Assembly: GCA_905372095.1 (NCBI GenBank)
Contig: CAJPNK010000002.1
Span: 62,001-126,000 of the forward strand
DNA length: 64,000 nt
Origin: Candidatus Saccharimonadota bacterium
GTDB lineage: Bacteria; Patescibacteriota; Saccharimonadia; Saccharimonadales; Saccharimonadaceae
Direction: 5' to 3'
Made by a program: the position numbers and the translations under genes. This document shows positions 17,857 to 24,230 of the stretch, in pieces (position 1 is the stretch's first letter; every line of letters begins with the position of its first letter). Below the pieces are notes generated by a model, which saw nothing but the letters and a program-made list of their open reading frames with translations, was not told the DNA's origin and ran no database searches.

Positions 17857-19479
17857 ATGGACGAAGAAGAAGTTCAGCGCCGCCGGCGCGAACAAGACGA
17901 AAAAGCTACTCGCCAGCGGGCGACTATTCTGGGTTTGCCGTATGTTGATATGCGCAATCTAGAGGACACACTGCCGTTGGTCCCTGGGATGATTCCGATC
18001 GAGAAAATGCACCAATACCGCATCGTACCGCTAGCCAAGGGCGGCAACGAAGTGATGTACCAAATCGGCGTGACTTCGCAAACGCCGCAATCTATTTTGC
18101 AGAAAATCAAGCGCGAGTATCAAGACCGCGGCGACAAATTGCAGTTTTTGCTGATCAGCGCCAGCGGCTACCGGGCGATGATGCTGCGTTACGATCCGCC
18201 GCAGCGTACTGCTTACGATGATATCGAGATTGCTAAAGAGGGCGACAGCAATACCATCGCTCAAGTTAGCCAGACGCTAAATCTGGTATCAAGCGAGGAA
18301 TTATTTGATTTCTTGATCAAGCAGGCGGACAGGCTTGGCGCTAGCGACATTCACATTGAAAACGAGCGCGACTCTATCCGCGTACGCATGCGTGTCGACG
18401 GCGCGCTGCACCCGGTGGCGCAACTAGAACGTTCGCGCTACCGGATTATTATGGGCGAGCTAGCTAGCCGTGCTGGCGTTAGTAGTGCAGCTATGGAGTC
18501 GCAGTCCGGCCATATGCAGATGGAAATCACCACCGACCAAGGCACGCATCTATTGAACCTACGCGTCGAGACTGTGCCGACGCTGTACGGGCAAGATGCG
18601 GTGCTGCGTTTATTTAATTTTGATGAATCATTGTTGAACTTGGACTTGCTGGGTATTCCGCCGCGCCAGCGCAAGGAAATCGACGAAGTTGTCAGTCACC
18701 CGCGCGGCTTGGTGCTGATGGTCGGGCCGACTGGCTCGGGTAAATCGACGACGCTTTATAGTATGCTCAACGCGCTGAATACCACCGACCGCAAGCTGAT
18801 TACACTCGAGGATCCGATCGAGTATGGCCTGAGCGGCATGTCGCAAATCCCAATTGACACGACGCACGGGCAGAGCTTTGCTGATGGTTTGCGCAGTGTT
18901 TTGCGCCTCGACCCAGATGTGGTGATGGTTGGCGAGATTCGTGATGTCGATACGGCGCGCACGGCTATTCAGGCGTCAATCACCGGCCATTTGGTGCTAT
19001 CGAGCTTTCACGCCAATACTACCAGTACAGCCTTTAGCCGTATGATTGATATGATTGGAGTTAACCCGATCTTTTCAAGCGCTATCCGCTTGTTGATTGC
19101 TCAGCGTTTGGTGCGGCGTTTAGTCGATCACACCAAGGAAGCATATGAACCTGATGAAGCAACACGTAAATACGTCCAGCGCGTACTCGAAAAGCTGCCG
19201 CCTGATGTCGAGAAGCCTGATCTGGATAATTTCAAGCTGTGGCGCCCCGTGCCTAGCGAAGATGCGCCGTTTGGCTACAAAGGCCGGGTGGTTATCATGG
19301 AACAGCTGGTTGTTACCGATGAAATCCAGAAGTTTATCCGCGGCGATGTCCAAGATGTTCACCCCGAGACGATAGAAGAAACCGCTCGAAATGAAGGTAT
19401 GCTAACGCTCGAGCAGGTCGGCGTGCTGGCGGCCTTGCGCGGCGAAACCACGCTCGAGGAAGTCGCTCGGGTGATTTAA
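17857..19479 (+). CDS. pilB: Type IV pilus assembly ATPase PilB/GspE family
   Basis: 540 residues from the ATG at 17857. An N-terminal MshEN-type region is followed by the ATPase core: Walker A GPTGSGKSTT (about residue 289), Asp box ITLEDPIEY, Walker B VVMVGEIRD and His box TGHLVLSSFHAN. It powers extension of type IV pili at the cytoplasmic face; pili are used by Saccharibacteria for motility and host contact. The usual CxxC...CxxC zinc motif that follows LVRRL in PilB/GspE is absent: the segment from LVRRLVDHTKE to GYKGR has no cysteine. No other pilus genes are near. Confidence 0.9.
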   Translation: MDEEEVQRRRREQDEKATRQRATILGLPYVDMRNLEDTLPLVPGMIPIEKMHQYRIVPLAKGGNEVMYQIGVTSQTPQSILQKIKREYQDRGDKLQFLLISASGYRAMMLRYDPPQRTAYDDIEIAKEGDSNTIAQVSQTLNLVSSEELFDFLIKQADRLGASDIHIENERDSIRVRMRVDGALHPVAQLERSRYRIIMGELASRAGVSSAAMESQSGHMQMEITTDQGTHLLNLRVETVPTLYGQDAVLRLFNFDESLLNLDLLGIPPRQRKEIDEVVSHPRGLVLMVGPTGSGKSTTLYSMLNALNTTDRKLITLEDPIEYGLSGMSQIPIDTTHGQSFADGLRSVLRLDPDVVMVGEIRDVDTARTAIQASITGHLVLSSFHANTTSTAFSRMIDMIGVNPIFSSAIRLLIAQRLVRRLVDHTKEAYEPDEATRKYVQRVLEKLPPDVEKPDLDNFKLWRPVPSEDAPFGYKGRVVIMEQLVVTDEIQKFIRGDVQDVHPETIEETARNEGMLTLEQVGVLAALRGETTLEEVARVI

Positions 19480-19560
19480 GCTGGTTTTTTGCTTTTTTCG
19501 CGGAAATGTGTAGTAGTAGCTGCGGAGTTTGACAAAAATCGCAAAAACACCTCTAAACCC

Positions 19561-19589
19561 TTGACAAACAGCGTGATGTGTGATAGCAT
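19561..19589 (+). promoter_or_regulatory. Promoter of the 19.8-kb small-gene unit
   Basis: TTGACA, 17 bases, TAGCAT. A start site near 19596 gives a leader of about 218 bases. Confidence 0.6.
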
Positions 19590-19595
19590 AATAGC

Positions 19596-19813
19596 ATACC
19601 ACTCCCTTTAGCAGGTTGAGCCGGTATGCATACTTAAAAAATGAAATCTGAGAAGCGCCGACTAGCGCCGTAGGATTTCAGACTCTCTACCAAGATATAA
19701 AAAAAGTTTTTTCGCGAATAACCGCTAGCTATTCGTGTTTTTATGTGTGAGTAGAGAGTCTGAAACGGTCAGACTCCAAAATCGCCCCGGAATGGGGCAG
19801 AAAGGAGCCGATC
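19596..19813 (+). promoter_or_regulatory. Attenuator-like structured leader of the 19.8-kb gene
   Basis: Four segments can pair in competing ways. Segment 1 (TGAAATC, 19642-19648) pairs with the start of segment 2 (GATTTCA, 19674-19680). Segment 2 (TTTCAGACTCTCTAC, 19676-19690) is a perfect 15-base complement of segment 3 (19751-19765). Segment 3 also pairs with segment 4 (TCAGACTC, 19769-19776). Between 2 and 3 lies a terminator-like hairpin (19713-19737) followed by five T. A further CCCC/GGGG hairpin precedes the AAGGAG ribosome site. This layout suggests conditional read-through; no ligand or leader peptide is identified. Confidence 0.6.
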
Positions 19814-20314
19814 ATGGCTCTGGAGACCCTCAACGACATTGTCGTCACGAAGGGCGGCTGGCCCGCCCTGTGGGAGCGTGGCGGCGCCCTGTCACGTCGC
19901 GGCTCCGCCACCATCATCGCTGAAGCGGACGGGGCGAAGCCCCGTCCGGTTTTGGTGAAGACCCGCGGGCACCTCGCCTGCGGGCAGCACGCACTGGTCG
20001 GCCTGCGGGCCGGCATGTATGTGATCAGCGCCGGACGCTCCGGCGCAGTCAGTATCAAGCGCATCAAGCGCGTGGGAGTCCAGGGTCGGGAGGTCCTGGC
20101 TGAGGTCGAGGAGGTCGATTCCTCCTCGATTCCGCCCAAGCTGCAGCCTGCCGTGCAGGCTGCAGTAACCAAGGCCCGCACCTACCACTGTAGGTTTGCT
20201 GTCTGGGTAGACAGCTCTGCGGCGAGGAAGTATGGCCCGGGTCGCCGCCGGTTGGCGGCGATCTACGACGAGATCCACGCGGACAAGATGTCCGCGATTG
20301 AGGCGGAGATATAA
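19814..20314 (+). CDS. Orphan protein of an insulated unit, high-GC
   Basis: 166 residues, not recognised. It has no signal or membrane segment. A glycine/valine-rich middle part (HLACGQHALVGLRAGMYVISAGRSGAVSIKRIKRVGVQGREVLAEVEEVD) looks like a small beta-barrel, and the C-terminus is a charged helix ending near DKMSAIEAEI. Codon use is distinctly richer in G+C third positions (CTC, GTC, GGC) than neighbours, so it may have been acquired. AAGGAG is seven bases before the ATG. It has its own promoter, a 218-base folded leader and at least two hairpins after the stop. Confidence 0.65.
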   Translation: MALETLNDIVVTKGGWPALWERGGALSRRGSATIIAEADGAKPRPVLVKTRGHLACGQHALVGLRAGMYVISAGRSGAVSIKRIKRVGVQGREVLAEVEEVDSSSIPPKLQPAVQAAVTKARTYHCRFAVWVDSSAARKYGPGRRRLAAIYDEIHADKMSAIEAEI

Positions 20315-20417
20315 GACTGGGAGCGCGAGCTCCTGGTTCTCACAGAAGCTCCGCCCGAGGAGCTGTAGCGCCCGTGCCCCGCGCACTCGGGGCATCAGAT
20401 TTCATCTTTCCATGAGA

Positions 20418-20437
20418 CCTTGAGAGTGCGCTCAAGG
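20418..20437 (+). terminator. Hairpin downstream of the 19.8-kb gene
   Basis: CCTTGAG/CTCAAGG perfect stem with a six-base loop; no T-run. A second GC-rich stem lies at about 20447-20465. Confidence 0.5.
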
Positions 20438-20507
20438 TCTCCACACCCGCGCCTTCCTGGCGGGGATGGTCGAGTTCTTGGCTTAATCACTAATAGAGCT
20501 CCCATCT

Positions 20508-20528
20508 CCGCCGGAAGGGCGGGTTTTT
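20508..20528 (+). terminator. Rho-independent terminator of the 19.8-kb unit
   Basis: CCGCC, loop GGAAG, GGCGG, then five T. It lies just before the end of the convergent malic enzyme gene. Confidence 0.75.
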
Positions 20529-20540
20529 CACTTTTTGACA

Positions 20541-21674
20541 CTATTTAATTACTGCAGAGACCGCCGGCACGACGCGCTCATCAAACGGCGACGGGATAAC
20601 TTCGTCGGCGGTTGGATTCTCGACCAGCGCTGCCAGAGCTTCGGCGGCGGCTAACTTGTGCTGGTCGGTGATTTTCTGGACGCCATTGTCGAGCGCGCCG
20701 CGGAAAATACCAGGGAAAGCCAAGGAATTATTAACTTGATTCGGGAAGTCGCTGCGGCCAGTCGCTACGACGGCTGCGCCAGCGCTAATCGCGGCATCGG
20801 GCATGATTTCGGGCACTGGATTGGCCAGGGCAAAAATAATCGGCTGGCTGGCCATTGCGGCGACCATCTCTGGCGCTAGCGAGTTGGCGGCCGATACGCC
20901 GATGAAGATGTCGGCGCCAGCTAATACTTCTGCTAGAGTACCGCTTTCTGAAGTGTTCAAATATTGCTGCAAGGCGGTTTTTTCTGGCGACAGGTCAGTG
21001 CGGTCGCTACTCAGCGCGCCGTGGCGATCGAGTACAATCAAGTTTTTGACGCCGTACAGATTGAGCAGCTTAATAATCGCTGTGCCAGCCGCGCCTGGCC
21101 CCGCCAGAACGACTTTGCAGTCGCGTAAGTTCTTGCCGACAACCTTGGCGGCGTTGATCAGCCCAGCTAGCACTACTATTGCCGTACCGTGCTGGTCATC
21201 GTGAAATACTGGAATGTCTAGTTCGGCTTTCAAACGCTCCTCAATTTCGAAGCATTTTGGCGAAGCGATATCCTCTAAATTGATCGCTCCAAAGCTCGGC
21301 GCTATCGCCTTGACGGCAGCGATAATTTCTTCTGGCTGGTGAACGTCCAAGACAATTGGCACGGCGTCGACATTAGCGAAATGCTTGAACAGCAGCGCCT
21401 TACCCTCCATCACCGGCATGGCGGCTTTTGGCCCCAAATTGCCCAAGCCCAAAATCGCCGAACCGTCAGAAATCACGCCGACCAGATTGTTCGTCCAAGT
21501 GTATTTCGGCAAATCCGCCGGGTTCTCGGCGATGGCCTGGCTAACGGCGCCGACGCCCGGGCTATAGTAGCTGCTAAGCTTATCGCGGTCAATCTCGCCG
21601 CTGTCGCGCAGCGCGGTGGTGATTTTACCTTTATATTTTTGGTGTAGTTTTAGTGCTAGTTTGTTGTAATCCAT
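20541..21674 (-). CDS. Malic enzyme (NAD(P)-dependent, oxaloacetate-decarboxylating)
   Basis: 377 residues, the short bacterial malic enzyme form. The N-terminal catalytic domain shows YYSPGVGAVSQAI, VGVISDGSAILGLGNLGPKAAMPVMEGKALLF, the metal ligands in INLEDI and PVFHDDQHGTAIV; the Rossmann domain follows with VLAGPGAAGTAI and FALANPVPEI. It converts malate to pyruvate and CO2 with NAD(P)H. The minus-strand TATAAT ends six bases before the ATG, so the message is probably leaderless. Confidence 0.93.
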   Translation of the reverse strand: MDYNKLALKLHQKYKGKITTALRDSGEIDRDKLSSYYSPGVGAVSQAIAENPADLPKYTWTNNLVGVISDGSAILGLGNLGPKAAMPVMEGKALLFKHFANVDAVPIVLDVHQPEEIIAAVKAIAPSFGAINLEDIASPKCFEIEERLKAELDIPVFHDDQHGTAIVVLAGLINAAKVVGKNLRDCKVVLAGPGAAGTAIIKLLNLYGVKNLIVLDRHGALSSDRTDLSPEKTALQQYLNTSESGTLAEVLAGADIFIGVSAANSLAPEMVAAMASQPIIFALANPVPEIMPDAAISAGAAVVATGRSDFPNQVNNSLAFPGIFRGALDNGVQKITDQHKLAAAEALAALVENPTADEVIPSPFDERVVPAVSAVIK

Positions 21675-21680
21675 ATACTT

Positions 21681-21686
21681 ATTATA
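21681..21686 (-). promoter_or_regulatory. -10 box of the malic enzyme gene
   Basis: TATAAT on the minus strand, six bases from the ATG. Confidence 0.6.
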
Positions 21687-21736
21687 GCGCGTTTGGCGGA
21701 CTATCGGGCTAAGTTGTAATAAACTGCAGCCTGCGT

Positions 21737-21742
21737 TATGAT
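21737..21742 (+). promoter_or_regulatory. -10 box of the lipoprotein gene
   Basis: TATGAT, seven bases before the ATG at 21750. Confidence 0.5.
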
Positions 21743-21749
21743 ATATGCC

Positions 21750-22361
21750 ATGAAAAAGAGTATAGAGAGTTTATCTAAACCAAAGCGGTGGAGAACTATG
21801 GCAGTAGGCAGTTTAGCGTTAAGCCTGCTTGTCGGGTCGTGCTCGGCTGAGAGCCAGACGCCAGATTCTACGCCAGCCGGGAGTACTGCCTCCGAGAGCG
21901 CTACTGCCGGGACACTAACTTATGAGGAGTTAGCCAAAAAAATTGGCGAGGGTGATTCAGTTTGGATCGCGCCAGTTGCTTACATACAGAGTACAGACGG
22001 TGAAAACAGCGGCAAGATTGTTGTACGCCCAGCTGCTGAAGTCAACGGCGACCCGACATGTCAGCAGCCTGGCGAATCGCGGCAGGTGGGCGACGAACAG
22101 GTAAGATACTATGCCGTTGAAGATGGCAAATTGGTGGAAGTAGACCCTCCGTCATCCAAGGCGGCCAGACGGTCGGATAGCGTCGATGAAAATACGGTTA
22201 TCTGCGTGAAATTTGACGGGGCAGTCGACGGATTCCAGCCAGGAGCGGAGCTTCCGACGACTATGGTTATTGACGGCGAGCCCTACCGTGTCGTATACGT
22301 AGAGGGTTCAACAGAAAACTCGTCGACCCCGCGTCAAGCTCTTGACCCAACCGATGAATAG
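21750..22361 (+). CDS. Putative lipoprotein, acidic surface protein
   Basis: 203 residues from the ATG at 21750. A basic start (KKSIESLSKPKRWR) and hydrophobic segment end in LSLLVGSCS, a good lipobox with the Cys to be lipidated, followed by a Ser/Thr/Pro-rich linker. The outer domain is acidic (YEELAKKIGEGDSVWIAPVAYI, then VVRPAAEVNG) with two cysteines. Family not recognised. An in-frame ATG at 21738 overlaps the TATGAT -10 box, so the second ATG is preferred and the mRNA is probably leaderless. Confidence 0.75.
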   Translation: MKKSIESLSKPKRWRTMAVGSLALSLLVGSCSAESQTPDSTPAGSTASESATAGTLTYEELAKKIGEGDSVWIAPVAYIQSTDGENSGKIVVRPAAEVNGDPTCQQPGESRQVGDEQVRYYAVEDGKLVEVDPPSSKAARRSDSVDENTVICVKFDGAVDGFQPGAELPTTMVIDGEPYRVVYVEGSTENSSTPRQALDPTDE

Positions 22362-22390
22362 CTGCTTTGCTTGCATTTTAGTATAGTTTG

Positions 22391-22399
22391 TGGTATAAT
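22391..22399 (+). promoter_or_regulatory. Extended -10 promoter of the 22.4-kb anchored protein
   Basis: TGGTATAAT, about 44 bases before the ATG. Confidence 0.55.
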
Positions 22400-22443
22400 A
22401 AAAAGACATACCAATTTTAATTTCGAGGTGAAAGTATAACGAA

Positions 22444-22920
22444 ATGGGTATATTAAAATCTGACCAGCCTGTTGGCAGGCATGCAGCGGCTAAGAGACAT
22501 GAGGTTCCAAGTTGGCTGCCCGATAAAAAGTTCGGAAAGACGATAGTCGGCCTCTCTGCACTTGCTGTAACGATGACTTGTTTTACTGTGCGTGCATCTA
22601 TGGAGTTTGCTGCGAATGAAGAAGAAGATCCTACTCCTGTGACAGACAGGACTGATAATTTGCCTCAGCCAGCGGTGCCAGGCGACTCTATTGACACTAG
22701 CACTGACACTGATCAGTCTTCTTCGGACAGAGTAGTGGTAGACGGAGCTTTCTACGAGAGCACTTGCCAAATATGGCGAGAATCGGGGCAAGCTGGTAAA
22801 TTCGTATGTGCCAACCCGAATAGAACTTTCAATCCGGGGGTTCAGCCGGTAGGCGGTGCTAACCCTGATACTCAGTTTCACGTCAATATCGATAGCGCTA
22901 ACCAGTCAACCACGGCGTAG
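22444..22920 (+). CDS. Membrane-anchored extracytoplasmic protein
   Basis: 158 residues, not recognised. A charged N-terminal 29 residues precede one hydrophobic segment (about 30-50, GKTIVGLSALAVTMTCFTV), then an acidic, Asp/Ser/Thr-rich disordered stretch (EEEDPTPVTDRTDN...DTSTDTDQSSSD) and a small C-terminal domain with two cysteines (STCQIWRESGQAGKFVCANP) that could form a disulfide. It therefore faces outward, like the lipoprotein just upstream. GAGGTGAAAG lies rather far (13 bases) from the ATG, so the start is moderately uncertain. Confidence 0.65.
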   Translation: MGILKSDQPVGRHAAAKRHEVPSWLPDKKFGKTIVGLSALAVTMTCFTVRASMEFAANEEEDPTPVTDRTDNLPQPAVPGDSIDTSTDTDQSSSDRVVVDGAFYESTCQIWRESGQAGKFVCANPNRTFNPGVQPVGGANPDTQFHVNIDSANQSTTA

Positions 22921-22940
22921 GGTTTTTTGAAATTGATAAA

Positions 22941-23014
22941 ATATCAAGCGCAGCTGGTGGCTAGATGGACTCTGCCGCTAGCCATCTTTGCGTCTATTGC
23001 TCGCCGCTTGATAT
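22941..23014. repeat. Long inverted repeat overlapping the rplS promoter
   Basis: ATATCAAGCG (22941-22950) and CGCTTGATAT (23005-23014) flank an inner stem TGGCTAG/CTAGCCA. The right arm lies inside the spacer of the rplS promoter. It may act as a terminator for the upstream gene or as a DNA-level control site. Confidence 0.65.
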
Positions 23015-23025
23015 TGTGTTAGAAT
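22997..23025 (+). promoter_or_regulatory. rplS promoter
   Basis: TTGCTC, 17 bases, TAGAAT preceded by TGT (extended -10). It gives a leader of about 100 bases before rplS, in which I see no clear known motif. Confidence 0.6.
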
Positions 23026-23129
23026 ACTTGCATTGTACGAGAGTTAATTATTCGGGCTTTGTTCGGTGTGGAGCCGCAGAGGTACAACTGCGTGGCCAGC
23101 CAGAATCGGTTCGAAAGATAGGAAAAATT

Positions 23130-23651
23130 ATGAGTTTTGCATTAATCCAAAAAGTCAATGACGAGCAAAAGAAAGCGCAAGTTGTCGATGTTCGCAGCGG
23201 CGACACCGTACGCGTCTATCAGAAAATCAAAGAGGGCAACAAAGAGCGCATTCAGATGTTCGAGGGCGTGGTCATCCGCACCGACAACAAAGGCCAGCAC
23301 ACTAGCCGCATCACCGTTCGCAAAGTTGCTTCGGGCGTCGGCGTCGAAAAATCGTTCTTGCTGCATAGCCCGCTGGTAGAAAAAGTCGAGATTGTGCGCC
23401 GGGCCAAGGTTCGCCGCAACTTCCTCAGCTTCTTGCGCAAACGCAGCGGCAAGTCGGCTCGCTTGACGGCCGTCAAGTTTGATCGCGAAGCTGTCAACGC
23501 TGTCCGCGACGAACATGCCGAAGAAGAAGCCGCTCGCTTGAAAGAAGAAAAAGCTAAAGAGGCTGCCGAGAAAAAGGCCGCCGAAGACGCTAAACAAGCC
23601 GAATTGGACGCCAAGGCCGCTGAAGTAGCAGCTCGCCACGCCGAAAATTAG
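23130..23651 (+). CDS. rplS: 50S ribosomal protein L19 with long C-terminal extension
   Basis: 173 residues; typical L19 has about 115. The core (residues 1-115) has DVRSGDTVRVYQKIKEGNKERIQMFEGVVI, SRITVRKVASGVGVEKSFLLHSPLVEKVEIVRRAKVRRNFLSFLRKRSGKSARL, a very good L19 match at the 30S-50S interface. The extra about 55 residues are an alanine/lysine/glutamate helix (EEEAARLKEEKAKEAAEKKAAED). The ATG at 23130 follows AGGAAAA; longer in-frame starts would include the leader and are rejected. A terminator follows. Confidence 0.93.
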   Translation: MSFALIQKVNDEQKKAQVVDVRSGDTVRVYQKIKEGNKERIQMFEGVVIRTDNKGQHTSRITVRKVASGVGVEKSFLLHSPLVEKVEIVRRAKVRRNFLSFLRKRSGKSARLTAVKFDREAVNAVRDEHAEEEAARLKEEKAKEAAEKKAAEDAKQAELDAKAAEVAARHAEN

Positions 23652-23680
23652 CGGTAGTCTGTGTTCTAGTGCTAACGATA

Positions 23681-23710
23681 AATCCCGCCGATGAGCGGGA
23701 TTTTGTTTTG
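23681..23710 (+). terminator. rplS terminator
   Basis: AATCCCGC, six-base loop, GCGGGATT, then TTGTTTTG. Confidence 0.85.
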
Positions 23711-23738
23711 TCTGCGAAATAACCGTGAAAAGGAAAGT

Positions 23739-23865
23739 GCCCGCCGAGGCGGCTCAAGCAGAACGATGTACGTTCCGCGAGCCGCCCCAGCGGGCGTCGG
23801 AGAGGAAACGGCCCACCGAGTAGGCCAATGGCGAGACAGGATTTCTGCCTGCGGGCCGTTTCCTC
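23739..23865 (-). terminator. Tandem long hairpins after the 24.0-kb small gene
   Basis: Hairpin one pairs GAGGAAACGGCCC with its complement (23802-23814 with 23853-23865). Hairpin two pairs 23739-23755 with 23779-23795 (17 bases, one imperfect position). The second shares the layout GCCCGCCGA...GGCTCAAGC.GAACG with the terminators at 16.87 and 25.41 kb. The tract 23652-23876 holds no gene. Confidence 0.65.
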
Positions 23866-23876
23866 GGGGGTTGGGG

Positions 23877-24116
23877 TCAGCGGCCGCCGTGGCGGTGGGC
23901 TGGCGACACGTTCGTTGTTGCCATGGAGATACCGAACACGACGACACTAAAAAGCATCAATGTGCCGAGAAAACTCTCCAGGAAGGAAAGGGCAGGTATC
24001 ACACTGAAAGCACTGTGCAGCGCTCCCAGGGTGAGCATCATAACCCAGGCCAGAAAGGCCCAGGCCGCGGTCGGTATTCCGACCATGATAAAAATTATGA
24101 AGAGTTTCCCCTTCAT
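23877..24116 (-). CDS. Orphan small membrane protein of an insulated unit
   Basis: 79 residues, not recognised. Two hydrophobic helices (about residues 4-30, KLFIIFIMVGIPTAAWAFLAWVMML, and 44-65, LESFLGTLMLFSVVVFGIS) end in a His/Arg-rich tail (SPAHRHGGR). AGGAGGTG lies eight bases before the ATG and its right part is inside a nine-base stem (24119-24153), which could limit ribosome access. It is transcribed opposite to rplS and rnhB from a TATAAT at 24162-24167 and is followed by two long hairpins. Confidence 0.6.
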   Translation of the reverse strand: MKGKLFIIFIMVGIPTAAWAFLAWVMMLTLGALHSAFSVIPALSFLESFLGTLMLFSVVVFGISMATTNVSPAHRHGGR

Positions 24117-24118
24117 GA

Positions 24119-24167
24119 GCTAAACACCTCCTCTCTACATCAATGTGTTTAGCTTACCAATATTATA
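24119..24167 (-). promoter_or_regulatory. -10 box and ribosome-site hairpin of the 24.0-kb gene
   Basis: TATAAT (24162-24167 minus). The short leader contains GCTAAACAC and GTGTTTAGC as a perfect nine-base stem; the 3' arm overlaps the end of the AGGAGGTG ribosome site. Confidence 0.6.
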
Positions 24168-24195
24168 ACACAAAACCCGCCGCCTGTGCCTGCGA

Positions 24196-24224
24196 TTGAG
24201 CCTCTCGCCGCCATTTGTTATCAT
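24196..24224 (+). promoter_or_regulatory. rnhB-yraN promoter (leaderless)
   Basis: TTGAGC, 17 bases, TATCAT, ending six bases before the ATG at 24231. Confidence 0.5.
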
Positions 24225-24230
24225 GAACTT

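Noticed and set aside
20541..21674. Plus-strand frames opposite malic enzyme, dnaE, gatB and rpoC
   Set aside because: They are shadows of strongly coding sequence; none has a start signal or recognisable domains.
22965..23129. N-terminal extension of L19
   Set aside because: The extension covers the promoter and leader and has no L19 similarity; the ATG at 23130 has AGGAAAA.
23691..24152. Plus-strand frame of 153 codons over the 24.0-kb unit
   Set aside because: It reads through the terminator hairpins of rplS and of the small gene; the minus-strand frame has the ribosome site and membrane helices.
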